Shown here: piece by piece, positions 15,511 to 22,284 of the stretch
How positions within the stretch are numbered: the first letter of the stretch is position 1
How the letters are laid out: every line of letters starts with the position of its first letter
Source of the DNA: an uncultured Lachnospiraceae bacterium
GTDB lineage: Bacteria; Bacillota; Clostridia; Lachnospirales; Lachnospiraceae
Length of the DNA: 25,623 bases
Direction of reading: 5' to 3'
NCBI GenBank assembly: GCA_910578085.1
Contig: CAJTPM010000044.1
Span: forward strand, 1 to 25,623
Translations under genes and position numbers: made by a program
Notes under the pieces: generated by a model
The model's input: only the letters and a program-made list of their open reading frames with translations
The model's database searches: none
What the model was told of the DNA's origin: nothing

Positions 15511-16137
15511 ATGAATAACAGGACGATGATAAAACTATCCGCATCCGAGGACTGCATTACTCTGCGGACATTCTCTAAAGATTGCCACTCTCCCCAGGGC
15601 TTTGTCCTTACGGAGAAGGAACTGCTGGAACTGGAAGAAAAAAGATATATGACGGTATCCGATATCCACTCCTTTGCAAAAGTGTCATTACGGAAATCTT
15701 TCGAGCAGGCAGAGATTCTGGAAATAGAATTTACCTGGCTCAGTGACGCAGGGGGAGGGAAGGTGTCCGGCAGGACGGAAACGGTCCGGCTTTCCTATAA
15801 GAAATTTAAAAGTTCCATAAAGCAGAGCCGGGAGGACAGTATGCAGATAAAGATGCTGTCCTTAGAGGAAAGCGGCAGGCCAAAGATTGAGTTCCAGAGC
15901 AGGAGAAATCTGAAAGCAGTGGCGGAGACGAAGGCATTGCGGAAAAAACTGGGGAAGTTCATGGCTGACCATTTCCTGCGATGGAAAGGCAGCAGGCAGA
16001 TCACGGTGTATGATGATTTTGAACCGTACAGCTTTTTCTTCCGGGAACAGACGCCCTATGGGGCCGGCATATGCGGGGGAGTCATCCTCCACGGCCGGGA
16101 GAATCTGGAAAAGGCGTACTATGGGATACATACCTGA
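15511..16137 (+). CDS. Hypothetical protein, last gene of the DNA-metabolism operon
   Basis: A 208-residue protein; GGAAGGAGG precedes ATG 15511, and the in-frame TTG at 15493 overlaps that site. No domain is recognised. It has a strand-rich N-terminal region (residues 1-80) and a charged helical middle (RRNLKAVAETKALRKKLGKFMADHF near 140). The end is aromatic and glycine-rich: FEPYSFFFREQTPYGAGICGG. There is no signal peptide or membrane segment. Same-strand position after ligA and before a strong terminator suggests it is the last cistron of that operon. Function unknown. Confidence 0.65.
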   Translation: MNNRTMIKLSASEDCITLRTFSKDCHSPQGFVLTEKELLELEEKRYMTVSDIHSFAKVSLRKSFEQAEILEIEFTWLSDAGGGKVSGRTETVRLSYKKFKSSIKQSREDSMQIKMLSLEESGRPKIEFQSRRNLKAVAETKALRKKLGKFMADHFLRWKGSRQITVYDDFEPYSFFFREQTPYGAGICGGVILHGRENLEKAYYGIHT

Positions 16138-16167
16138 CCGGAGAGGGCAGGACAAGTTATGGTGTAA

Positions 16168-16215
16168 AAAACAGGACACGGCAGTCAATATGCTGCTGGT
16201 CCTGTTTTTTTATTT
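16168..16215 (+). terminator. Strong intrinsic terminator before parM
   Basis: ACAGGAC (16171-16177) pairs with GTCCTGT (16199-16205), and CGGCAG pairs with CTGCTG inside. A-rich bases 5' and a long T-tract 3' make the outer pairing still longer. About 70 bases remain to the next ATG, enough for a promoter (a weak TTGAAA lies at 16221), so this may be a true operon end. Confidence 0.82.
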
Positions 16216-16283
16216 TTTTGTTGAAAAAAGACGTATTCAATGCGTAAAGAATAAGTATAAAGGAAAAAAGGAGATGAAAAACT

Positions 16284-17198
16284 ATGTTAATTGCAATCGA
16301 CCACGGGAACAAACAGATGAAGACGATCCACAGCAGGCCCTTTGTGTCCGGGCTGGTGGAGAGCATTGCCAGGCCGTTCGGCAGCGACATCCTGGAATAC
16401 CAGGGAAAGTTTTATACGCTGTCAAACCAGAGGATTCCTTATAAAAGAGATAAGACGGAGGATGACCGCTTTTTCATCCTTACCCTGTTCGGGATCGCAG
16501 AAGAACTCCATTTAAAGGAAAGGTATGGGGAAGAGGTGGTGCATGTCTCTCTTGCAGTGGGGCTTCCGCCAGCACATTATGGGGCGCAGAACCAGTCCTT
16601 TATACGGTATTTTTCCAATAGGGGCATTGTAAACTTCCAGTACCGCGACAACCCGTACACCATCTATATTGAGGATGTGCGCTGCTATCCACAGGCTTTT
16701 GCGGCGGCAGTGACCATGATGGACAGGCTGTTAGATAAGCCGAGGGTGCTTATCGTAGATATCGGCGGGTTTACGGCAGACTACCTGATGATGCGTTCTG
16801 GCCGGGCGGATCTGAGTATCTGCGATTCCCTGGAAAACGGAGTGATCCTGCTCTATAACCGGATTCGGACGAAGGCCAATTCAGAATTTGACATCCTGCT
16901 GGAAGAAACGGATATTGACGGTATCTTAAAGGACGGTGAGAGCACCTATGCCCCGGAAGTCTCCTCCCTTGTGGAAAAGCTGGCGCAGGATTTTGTAAAT
17001 GACCTGGCAAACAGCCTGCGGGAGCGTATGCTGGATCTGATGTCCGGCATGGTGGTGTTTGTGGGCGGCGGCGCCATCCTTCTGCGCCGGCAGATCGAAG
17101 CTTCCGGGAAGGTGGGAAATGCACTATTTGTGGAGGATATCAATGCCAATGCAAAGGGGTATGAATTTCTCTATAAGATGGAAACGGCAGGCAGGTGA
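16284..17198 (+). CDS. parM: ParM/StbA-type actin-like segregation ATPase
   Basis: A 304-residue protein; AAAAAAGGAG (16264-16273) precedes ATG 16284. Actin-fold signatures are present: phosphate-1 motif AIDHGNKQMK (Asp6, Gly8, Asn9); phosphate-2 motif VDIGGFTADY (Asp159, Gly161-162, Asp166); adenosine motif FVGGGA (Gly261-263). The length fits plasmid ParM homologues. Such proteins polymerise with ATP into filaments that push plasmid copies apart through a ParR-parC complex. The next gene, 4 bases downstream, encodes a ribbon-helix-helix-like protein suitable as ParR. Presence of this pair suggests the element exists as, or passes through, an autonomous circular form. Confidence 0.88.
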   Translation: MLIAIDHGNKQMKTIHSRPFVSGLVESIARPFGSDILEYQGKFYTLSNQRIPYKRDKTEDDRFFILTLFGIAEELHLKERYGEEVVHVSLAVGLPPAHYGAQNQSFIRYFSNRGIVNFQYRDNPYTIYIEDVRCYPQAFAAAVTMMDRLLDKPRVLIVDIGGFTADYLMMRSGRADLSICDSLENGVILLYNRIRTKANSEFDILLEETDIDGILKDGESTYAPEVSSLVEKLAQDFVNDLANSLRERMLDLMSGMVVFVGGGAILLRRQIEASGKVGNALFVEDINANAKGYEFLYKMETAGR

Positions 17199-17202
17199 GC
17201 TT

Positions 17203-17607
17203 ATGGGTGGAAAGAAAGACCGGGAGCGGTTCAGTATCAAATTTAATGAAAATGATCCGGCCCATGACGCCGTGATACGTCTGCTGGAAAAACAGGGGCC
17301 GCGCAGTAAGGCACAATTTCTTGTGAATGCGGTCCTCCACTATATCAACTGCCCGGACACACCGGATATTGCCATTCCCCAGACCATAGACAGGGCGGCA
17401 ATCGAAGAAATCGTTGCGGAGATTCTGGCAGGGAAAGAGGATATAAGGCAGAACAGTTCCATGTCAGATACAGGCAGGGAGCATATAGCGGAGCGGAGGA
17501 CTGTAAGACCGAAAAAGAGAACGGAGGGAGAGGAGCCACGGGAAGAAATAGATCAGGCAACCTTTGCGTTGATTGCAGATACCATGTCAGCGTTTCGGAG
17601 CAGCTGA
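17203..17607 (+). CDS. parR: ParR-like DNA-binding adaptor
   Basis: A 134-residue protein. ATG 17203 (AGGTGA at 17192-17197) is chosen; the frame is open further upstream but overlaps parM. Residues 1-55 (RFSIKFNENDPAHDAVIRLL, SKAQFLVNAVLHYI) have the strand-helix-helix pattern of ribbon-helix-helix proteins. The middle is charged and flexible, and a short C-terminal helix (IDQATFALIADTMSAF) could be the ParM-capping segment. Assignment rests on this pattern, on size and on the position directly after parM. The expected centromere-like parC repeats are not obvious on either side. Confidence 0.72.
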   Translation: MGGKKDRERFSIKFNENDPAHDAVIRLLEKQGPRSKAQFLVNAVLHYINCPDTPDIAIPQTIDRAAIEEIVAEILAGKEDIRQNSSMSDTGREHIAERRTVRPKKRTEGEEPREEIDQATFALIADTMSAFRSS

Positions 17608-17608
17608 A

Positions 17609-17645
17609 AAGCACAGGGAGGTCATTTTCCGCTCTGTGCTTCCCT
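17609..17645. terminator. Convergent terminator between parR and XRE gene
   Basis: AAGCACAG (17609-17616) pairs with CTGTGCTT (17634-17641). The 3' half overlaps the last codons of the reverse-strand XRE gene. The U-tract is weak on the plus side. It probably separates the two converging transcripts. Confidence 0.55.
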
Positions 17646-17966
17646 TTCTTCCAGTGCCAGGATAAAACTGTTGATTATATCCTCCAGATGGCGGTATTGT
17701 ATGGGAGGAAGGTCTGAAATTTTGGTGAGCAGTATGGAATGGTCACTGGCATTTGTTTCACCAAGGAGCAGGTAATCGGTGCTGATGTCAAGGGCAGAGC
17801 AGATACGGATAATATTTTCCGGGCGCAGTGCTTTTTTGCCAAGTTCCGCGGAAGAAACTGTCTGTGGGGTGATGCCCGCTTTTTCCGCCAGTTCCTCCTG
17901 TGTCATGCGGAGCTGTTTCCTGCGGCTCAATATGCGGCTGCCGATCTGATTTAATAAATCCTCCAT
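17622..17966 (-). CDS. XRE-family repressor
   Basis: A 114-residue protein. AAGGAGG lies 8 bases before its ATG on the reverse strand. The N-terminal helix-turn-helix of the Cro/C1 type spans about residues 8-65: IGSRILSRRKQLRMTQEELA, ITPQTVSSAELGKKALRPENIIRICSALDIS, then DYLLLGE. The remaining 45 residues are helical and may dimerise. It is transcribed away from the divergent small ORF at 18122, and the shared intergenic region holds repeated GCTATG motifs, probably its operators. A maintenance or transfer-control repressor of the element is a likely role. Confidence 0.85.
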   Translation of the reverse strand: MEDLLNQIGSRILSRRKQLRMTQEELAEKAGITPQTVSSAELGKKALRPENIIRICSALDISTDYLLLGETNASDHSILLTKISDLPPIQYRHLEDIINSFILALEEREAQSGK

Positions 17967-17977
17967 CCTCTTACCTC

Positions 17978-18060
17978 CTTGCTATGGACTAATTTTATCT
18001 GCTATGACATAAATAATTAAGCGGTTATAGTTGATAAAACTCTCCTATGATATGTATAAT
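17978..18060. promoter_or_regulatory. Divergent control region: promoter and repeated operator-like motifs
   Basis: For the plus strand, TTGATA (18031-18036), an 18-base spacer and TATAAT (18055-18060) form a strong promoter for the gene at 18122. Between the two divergent genes, GCTATGGACTAA and GCTATGACATAA occur as direct copies about 20 bases apart. CTATGATATG follows inside the promoter spacer. These are the likely sites of the XRE repressor encoded on the reverse strand. Confidence 0.55.
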
Positions 18061-18121
18061 GAGCAGTAAGAGTAAAAATATAAGGAAACATGGAAAATAT
18101 AACAGAAAAAGGAGAAGTGAA

Positions 18122-18460
18122 ATGTTAAATGATGTATGGTTAAAGTTTGCCCAGTTTTTAGGCACTCTGAATGGGGAGAATGTGAAACGGGAGAGCTATG
18201 TGCGCACGCCGGAATATGAAGCGGCTCTGGAGGCATGGAAGGAGACGGAGCAGGAATGGGAGGCATTTCTGGAAAGCCTGCCTGCAGACGGACAGGAAAG
18301 GGCAGAGGAGATGAAGGAGTGCCTGGAGGATTTTTCATCTGCCCAGGAGAAGCGTGCCTACATCCAGGGCTATGCGGACTGCATCCAGGTATTGTTCCAT
18401 ATGGGACTCCTGAAGGAGAACGAGGGGCTGAGGTGGGCAGGGAAGATGGACGTGCATTGA
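18122..18460 (+). CDS. Small acidic helical protein, unknown
   Basis: A 112-residue protein. AAAAGGAGAA (18107-18116) precedes ATG 18122; an in-frame ATG at 18047 lies inside the promoter and is excluded. It is rich in Glu, Ala and Trp, with probable long helices (TPEYEAALEAWKETEQEWEAF, AQEKRAYIQGYADCIQVLFHM). There are no cysteine clusters or membrane segments. It lies downstream of a strong promoter that the divergent XRE repressor probably controls. Similar short helical ORFs are common next to XRE genes in clostridial elements. Function unknown. Confidence 0.65.
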   Translation: MLNDVWLKFAQFLGTLNGENVKRESYVRTPEYEAALEAWKETEQEWEAFLESLPADGQERAEEMKECLEDFSSAQEKRAYIQGYADCIQVLFHMGLLKENEGLRWAGKMDVH

Positions 18461-18501
18461 AAGATGGCCCTGGAAAATGGAGATCAGTGAAATATGGCAT
18501 G

Positions 18502-18547
18502 AAGAACAGGATACCGGCCAGTGGATGGCCAACGGCATCCTGTTCTT
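18502..18547. terminator. Bidirectional hairpin between converging genes
   Basis: AAGAACAGGAT (18502-18512) pairs with ATCCTGTTCTT (18537-18547), 11 perfect pairs, with an inner GGCCA/TGGCC stem. It overlaps the stop codon of the reverse-strand XRE gene. T-tracts are short on both sides. Confidence 0.6.
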
Positions 18548-18797
18548 ATCTTTCCGTCCCGTCAATCAGATAGGCATAGCTGACGCCCAGCACCTCCGAT
18601 AATGCCCGCAGTTCAATATCCGTCACATACCTTTTGTTGGTCTCGATACGGGTGATCACGTTCTTGTCCATGTCATATCCGGCAAGCTGCAGCTTATGGG
18701 CAAGATCCCTTTGCGAGAGGTTCTGCTGTCTCCTGAGTTCTATGAGCCGGCTGCTGACCAGATTCTTTTCTCCTGATGATCCTGTTGGTTTTGGCAT
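18546..18797 (-). CDS. Second XRE-family repressor
   Basis: An 83-residue protein. The reverse-strand ATG ending at 18797 is chosen because GGAGG lies 6 bases before it; a longer frame up to 18875 runs through the operator region. A helix-turn-helix domain fills the protein: LIELRRQQNLSQRDLAHKLQ, MDKNVITRIETNKRYVTDIELRALSEVLGVSYAYLID. It is a single-domain Cro/C1-type repressor. It is divergent from the small ORF at 18923 across a 125-bp gap that holds a long inverted repeat, its likely binding site. This duplicates the arrangement seen at 17622-18460. Confidence 0.82.
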   Translation of the reverse strand: MPKPTGSSGEKNLVSSRLIELRRQQNLSQRDLAHKLQLAGYDMDKNVITRIETNKRYVTDIELRALSEVLGVSYAYLIDGTER

Positions 18798-18832
18798 AGT
18801 ATCCTCCATTAGTGTCGAAATGTGTCGAGAAG

Positions 18833-18909
18833 TTTGTCTCACTTTTTGCACCACTACTATTGATTTTAGTAGCATTCCATATTAAAATCGGTTGTAAAAG
18901 TGAGACAAA
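18833..18909. promoter_or_regulatory. Divergent operator with 14-bp inverted arms, plus promoter
   Basis: TTTGTCTCACTTTT (18833-18846) and AAAAGTGAGACAAA (18896-18909) are perfect inverted copies 49 bases apart. Between them, TTGATT (18860-18865), 17 bases and TAAAAT (18883-18888) form a promoter for the gene at 18923. The right arm sits at its transcription start. A repressor bound to both arms could loop the DNA and silence both directions. Confidence 0.65.
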
Positions 18910-18922
18910 AGGAGGATGCACT

Positions 18923-19213
18923 ATGCAGAAGGAACAGATTTTTGAGAAGATGAACGGATTTCTGGCAGAAGGATCACATTCCCTGCCGGAGCAGGCTGAC
19001 ATTGAGGATGAATTTGCCGAGGGGAAAGAGTGCTGCCTTTTGTATGAAGATGTGTACCAGGCAGGACGTAATCTGTGCGAACGTCTGGGAGAAGATGAGG
19101 ATGAAGATGTGGAGACTATCCTGAACGGCATGGAGAGGATTACCAAGTTGCTTGCCATGAAGATGTATGAATATGGGAGATGTGGGCGTGGAGCCAGATT
19201 TTTGGGGCAGTGA
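18923..19213 (+). CDS. Small acidic Cys-containing protein, unknown
   Basis: A 96-residue protein. GGAGG at 18911-18915 lies 7 bases before ATG 18923; longer in-frame starts run through the operator. It is acidic and helical, with CCLLYEDVYQAGRNLCERLGE, an acidic DEDED run, and a C-terminal MKMYEYG segment. Small proteins of this pattern are frequent in Lachnospiraceae accessory regions, but no function can be named. It is transcribed from the promoter embedded between the inverted operator arms, so it is probably repressed by the divergent XRE protein. Confidence 0.65.
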   Translation: MQKEQIFEKMNGFLAEGSHSLPEQADIEDEFAEGKECCLLYEDVYQAGRNLCERLGEDEDEDVETILNGMERITKLLAMKMYEYGRCGRGARFLGQ

Positions 19214-19566
19214 TGGCAGATGTAGGTTAGGATTTGCAAGACAGGATAAAAGAGCGATAACTCTGGCATCCAAAGGTGTTCCGGCAGATACGGACACGGA
19301 AAGCCGAGGAAGCCCGTAAACACGGTACTTTCGGCACTACATAGGTTCCAAAGTTACATTATTTCCGTGTGCTTTTAAGGGTATTTTTACATTGGCGAGG
19401 GTGCGAACGGTTGTTCTGGCGTTCTTTTGCCTGATAGTATGTACTCGTAGGCAAAAGTTGGTTATTATCACGGAAATCCGATGGGAGTTTTCGTGATAAT
19501 ATAAGGGTTTCCGTGATAGTATGCAGATTAATGATGAAAACAGAATGAAATATTGATGAAACGAGG
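19214..19566. other. Non-coding stretch with repeated TTTCCGTG motifs and a hairpin
   Basis: No supported gene is seen in this stretch, part of the 516-base gap between 18923-19213 and 19730. It contains four TTTCCGTG-type motifs: 19363-19370; an inverted pair, ATTATCACGGAAA (19464-19476) with TTTTCGTGATAAT (19488-19500); and 19508-19520. A 9-bp perfect hairpin, CTTTTGCCT (19424-19432) with AGGCAAAAG (19449-19457), lies between them. It marks the border between the element core and AT-rich cargo, so a recombination or binding region is possible. A short open frame ending KHGTFGTT at about 19343 may be a gene tail relic. Confidence 0.4.
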
Positions 19567-19567
19567 A

Positions 19568-19600
19568 AAGGGGCTGCTTGATGGCTCCTTTTTTGTTTTT
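19568..19600 (+). terminator. Intrinsic terminator before the GntR-ABC operon
   Basis: AAGGGGC (19568-19574) pairs with GCTCCTT (19584-19590), including one G-U, and runs into TTTTTTGTTTTT. It would insulate the promoter at 19644 from upstream transcription. Confidence 0.65.
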
Positions 19601-19643
19601 CTAGTAATTCAACCTCTAATTTTTAAAATAAATAAAAAGGATA

Positions 19644-19713
19644 TTGACAATAAATCAAAGAACGTCTATACTGTACTTATTGACTAAGTACGCATATTAC
19701 AAACAGTACGCAT
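19644..19713 (+). promoter_or_regulatory. Promoter and GntR (YtrA-type) operator
   Basis: TTGACA (19644-19649), 17 bases and TATACT (19667-19672) form a near-perfect promoter. Directly after the -10 box, GTACTTA (19673-19679) and TAAGTAC (19685-19691) form an inverted repeat with a 5-base centre. AGTACGCAT occurs at 19687-19695 and again at 19705-19713. These sites overlap the transcription start and probably bind the GntR protein encoded just downstream, giving autorepression. Confidence 0.75.
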
Positions 19714-19729
19714 GGAAAGGGGTGAATGA

Positions 19730-20101
19730 ATGGAAATAATCATAAGCAACAGCAGTGACAAGCCTATTTATGAGCAAATATGTATGCAGGTTAAAAATCT
19801 GATTATGAACGGAACTTTATCTCCGGGTGAAGCGTTACCGTCCATGCGGGTATTAGCTAAAGACTTGCATATCAGCGTTATTACTGTCCAAAGAGCTTAT
19901 GAAGATTTGACCCGTGACGGATTTATAGAAACCGTATCTGGAAAAGGGAGCTTTGTTGCAGCACAAAACAAAGAGTTTATTCAAGAAGAACAGTTGCGTG
20001 TGGCAGAGGAATTGTTACAAAAGGTTGCGGAAATCGGCAGGGCGCATGGAATCAGTTATGAACAAATGACCAATATTTTGAAGTTGTTTTACGAGGAATA
20101 A
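19730..20101 (+). CDS. GntR-family regulator, YtrA subfamily
   Basis: A 123-residue protein; AAAGGGGTGAATGA precedes ATG 19730. It has the winged helix of GntR: PIYEQICMQVKNLIMNGTLSPGEALPSMR, then DLHISVITVQRAYEDLTRDGFIETVSGKGSFVA (to about residue 77). The short C-terminal helix region, without a ligand-binding domain, is the mark of the YtrA subfamily, which controls adjacent ABC transporter genes. It begins a tight operon with the ABC ATPase 15 bases downstream. The inverted repeat at its transcription start is the likely operator. Base composition is more AT-rich than the element core. Confidence 0.9.
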   Translation: MEIIISNSSDKPIYEQICMQVKNLIMNGTLSPGEALPSMRVLAKDLHISVITVQRAYEDLTRDGFIETVSGKGSFVAAQNKEFIQEEQLRVAEELLQKVAEIGRAHGISYEQMTNILKLFYEE

Positions 20102-20116
20102 TCAGGAGGCGAATGT

Positions 20117-20974
20117 ATGGAAAAAAACAACATTTTAGTACGGGACTTATGTAAACAGTTTGACGGGTTTTTGTTAGACCATGTTTCATTTCAAGTTCCG
20201 AAAGGCAGGATTGTCGGCTTCATTGGCGAAAACGGGGCAGGTAAGAGTACGACCATTAACCTGATACTTGATGAATTAAAGAGGGATAATGGACAGATAC
20301 AGATTTTCGGTAAGGAAAACACAATTTCCGCTGTCAAAGAGGACATTGGAGTTGTCTTTGATGAGTGCAATTTCCATGACGTATTTAATGTGTCAGATAT
20401 TGAAAAAATATTATCCGGCGTATATAAGTCGTGGGATAGCAACCTTTACAGACAGTACCTAAAAAAATTCAAAATCCCCGAAAGAAAACAAATAGGCTCT
20501 TTTTCAAAGGGCATGAAGATGAAGTTATCCATTATCTGCGCTATGGCGCATAAACCGAAGTTGTTGATTTTAGATGAAGCGACTACGGGGCTTGATCCGG
20601 TTGTGCGTGATGAAATGTTAGATTTATTTTTAGAATTTATACAAGACGAGGAATGTTCCATTTTCTTTTCCTCCCACATCACATCGGACATACAAAAGAT
20701 TGCAGATTATGTAATCTTGATTCATCAAGGCAAGATTATTTTTGAGGAACAGAAAGATGACCTTGTTTATAATTTTGGGATAGTGAAGTGCGGGAGGGAG
20801 AAGTTTGCTTCCATTTCCCCGGATGATTATATTATCCACAGGATTACAAATGTGAGCATTGAGTGTCTTGTTCGTGACAAAGAAGCGATAAGGCGCAAAT
20901 ACAAAGATATTGTAGTTGATAATGCAACACTGGAAGATATTATGCTTTTCTACATCAAAGGAGGTGCAGCATGA
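20117..20974 (+). CDS. ABC transporter ATP-binding protein
   Basis: A 285-residue protein; CAGGAGG precedes ATG 20117. It has Walker A GENGAGKST (Gly37-Thr45, Lys43), the signature segment GSFSKGMKMK near 127-136 (FSKGM in place of LSGGQ), Walker B LLILDEA (Asp153, catalytic Glu154), GLDP as D-loop, and the switch His in SSHITSDI. The C-terminal 80 residues form the small extra domain found in exporter-type ATPases of the antibiotic-resistance group. Its stop overlaps the permease ATG by 4 bases (ATGA). Together they form an export complex; the cargo cannot be told, with cell-envelope-active compounds being one possibility in this family. Confidence 0.92.
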   Translation: MEKNNILVRDLCKQFDGFLLDHVSFQVPKGRIVGFIGENGAGKSTTINLILDELKRDNGQIQIFGKENTISAVKEDIGVVFDECNFHDVFNVSDIEKILSGVYKSWDSNLYRQYLKKFKIPERKQIGSFSKGMKMKLSIICAMAHKPKLLILDEATTGLDPVVRDEMLDLFLEFIQDEECSIFFSSHITSDIQKIADYVILIHQGKIIFEEQKDDLVYNFGIVKCGREKFASISPDDYIIHRITNVSIECLVRDKEAIRRKYKDIVVDNATLEDIMLFYIKGGAA

Positions 20975-21603
20975 AAGGATTGATTTACAAAGATATTACA
21001 CTCTTTTTTAAGAGTATTGACAAAAAACTGGTTCTGATAGCGGTTGGTGCAATTATATTGCTCATGGTTAATACCGGCGTTTATGCGGGGCTGCTTGCTT
21101 CTGTAATGCTCGCCATGACAACAGGTATGCAGAATATAATGAGTTTTGCAAGCGATGAAAAGGCAAGCTGGAAAAAATATCAGTTAGCAATGCCTGTAAA
21201 CGCAGTTTCAGTAGTCGCAGGTAAATATATTTCCGTTATTTGCACTTTGGCAGTCAGCATTGTTGGAAGCATTATATTAAATCTTTTACCCAGTATTGCT
21301 TTTCAGAGTTTCAATGTTACTGTTTGGGGAGTGTCTGTTGCTGCATCCCTGATTGTTCCGTTATTATGGACTGAAATCTGTTTGCCATTAACCTATTGGT
21401 TTGGTTTCCGTTCTGCGCAGACAATGGGGCTTATTGTAGTAATTCCCATGTTCTATTTTGTCAAATATTTTGAAGATGGGGCTGGATTTTCTGCTATGAC
21501 AAGTTCTATACTCTCTTATGCTGTCGTGGCAGGAATTGTAGTAGCGGTTCTTTTTATAATCTCAATGATTGTAAGTATGATAGGGTATAGCAGAAAGAAA
21601 TAA
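20971..21603 (+). CDS. ABC-2 type transporter permease
   Basis: A 210-residue protein with about six hydrophobic segments, roughly residues 20-32, 36-52, 85-106, 114-136, 148-165 and 178-203, and a basic end SRKK. GGAGGTG precedes ATG 20971, and the start overlaps the ATPase stop as ATGA, so both are made in a fixed ratio. The pattern GLIYKDITLFFKS at the N-terminus and SWKKYQLAMPVNAVSVVAGKYI in the first loop are typical of ABC-2 permeases paired with YtrA-type GntR regulators in Firmicutes. It would form a membrane channel with the ATPase at 20117. Substrate unknown. Confidence 0.85.
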   Translation: MKGLIYKDITLFFKSIDKKLVLIAVGAIILLMVNTGVYAGLLASVMLAMTTGMQNIMSFASDEKASWKKYQLAMPVNAVSVVAGKYISVICTLAVSIVGSIILNLLPSIAFQSFNVTVWGVSVAASLIVPLLWTEICLPLTYWFGFRSAQTMGLIVVIPMFYFVKYFEDGAGFSAMTSSILSYAVVAGIVVAVLFIISMIVSMIGYSRKK

Positions 21604-21657
21604 TACAGCTATCGATCTATTAGGATGCTTTCAAAGGATAAAAAAAGAGGTGATGCT

Positions 21658-22002
21658 ATGATTAAGGCAGACAGTGCAAAGAGGTATAATCAACTTGCGG
21701 TTGAATTATTGAAAAAAACATTTAATGGGTATTATAGGTTGGGGGATAGACTTCCATCAACAAGGGAACTGGCAAAACAGGCTGGGGTGAACCCTAATAC
21801 AATGCAAAGGGCCTTACAAGTCCTGCAGGATGAGAAAATACTCGTGAAGCAATCAACAACTGGAAGATATGTTACAACAGATATTCAACACCTCAAAAAT
21901 ATCCGGAATAGAATGCTGGAACAAATAAAGCAAAATTATCAGGAAGAAATCAGGTCATATGGAAATGAGTTTGAAAACGGTGGAGCCGTCAATGGAAAAT
22001 AG
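21658..22002 (+). CDS. Second GntR-family (YtrA-type) regulator
   Basis: A 114-residue protein. ATG 21658 has AAGAGGTGA (21646-21654) upstream; an in-frame ATG at 21625 lacks a ribosome site. The winged helix is clear: AKRYNQLAVELLKKTFNGYYRLGDRLPSTRELA, then VNPNTMQRALQVLQDEKILVKQSTTGRYV, and a short helical tail follows. It is related to the regulator at 19730 but clearly not a recent duplicate. The 54-base gap after the permease shows no promoter of its own, so the operon probably runs through. Two small GntR proteins bracketing one ABC pair hints at layered control. Confidence 0.85.
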   Translation: MIKADSAKRYNQLAVELLKKTFNGYYRLGDRLPSTRELAKQAGVNPNTMQRALQVLQDEKILVKQSTTGRYVTTDIQHLKNIRNRMLEQIKQNYQEEIRSYGNEFENGGAVNGK

Positions 22003-22096
22003 ATGGTACTCTGCGTTGTTGATAGTTTTGCTGGTAGATGCTAAAAGGGTGCCAGGCCAGTCTGGTTTTGTCAAATAATAAGCTAACCGCCGCAGG

Positions 22097-22204
22097 TGGC
22101 TTGTGAGGCTTATCGGCAAAGTACGGAAAATCTGAAATCTTATATGCAGCGCCAGTGGAGTCTTGTGGGTGGAATGGCTGGCACGTTCAGGTAGATGGCA
22201 TAAA
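22097..22204 (+). repeat. 108-bp direct repeat, copy 1 (relic of a coding end)
   Basis: It matches 23754-23861 over 108 bases with 5 differences. In one frame it reads ACEAYRQSTENLKSYM, then MQRQWSLVGGMAGTFR, then a stop. That is a translated-looking piece which has an upstream stop at TAA (about 22085), so it is not an intact gene. With copy 2 it flanks the XRE-cupin and MBL genes. Confidence 0.75.
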
Positions 22205-22219
22205 TGGGCTGTCAGGCTC

Positions 22220-22248
22220 TTTCATTTTGTCCTTTGATATGTTATAAT
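22220..22248 (+). promoter_or_regulatory. Extended -10 promoter of the XRE-cupin gene
   Basis: TATAAT lies at 22243-22248, with TGT just before it forming an extended -10. The -35 position (TTTCAT, 22220-22225) is weak. It lies 37 bases upstream of the ATG at 22285. Confidence 0.55.
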
Positions 22249-22284
22249 ATATTTTTTTTAATAAAACATACAAAAGGAGGAATC

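Noticed and set aside
16221..16261. Promoter for parM
   Set aside because: TTGAAA at 16221-16226 is present, but no -10 box with good spacing follows, only TAAAGA and a badly spaced TATAAA. Left uncalled.
19269..19343. Possible gene tail ending in RKAEEARKHGTFGTT
   Set aside because: A protein-like reading, but it starts after a stop, has no start codon with a ribosome site and no family I can name. Mentioned only within the intergenic feature.
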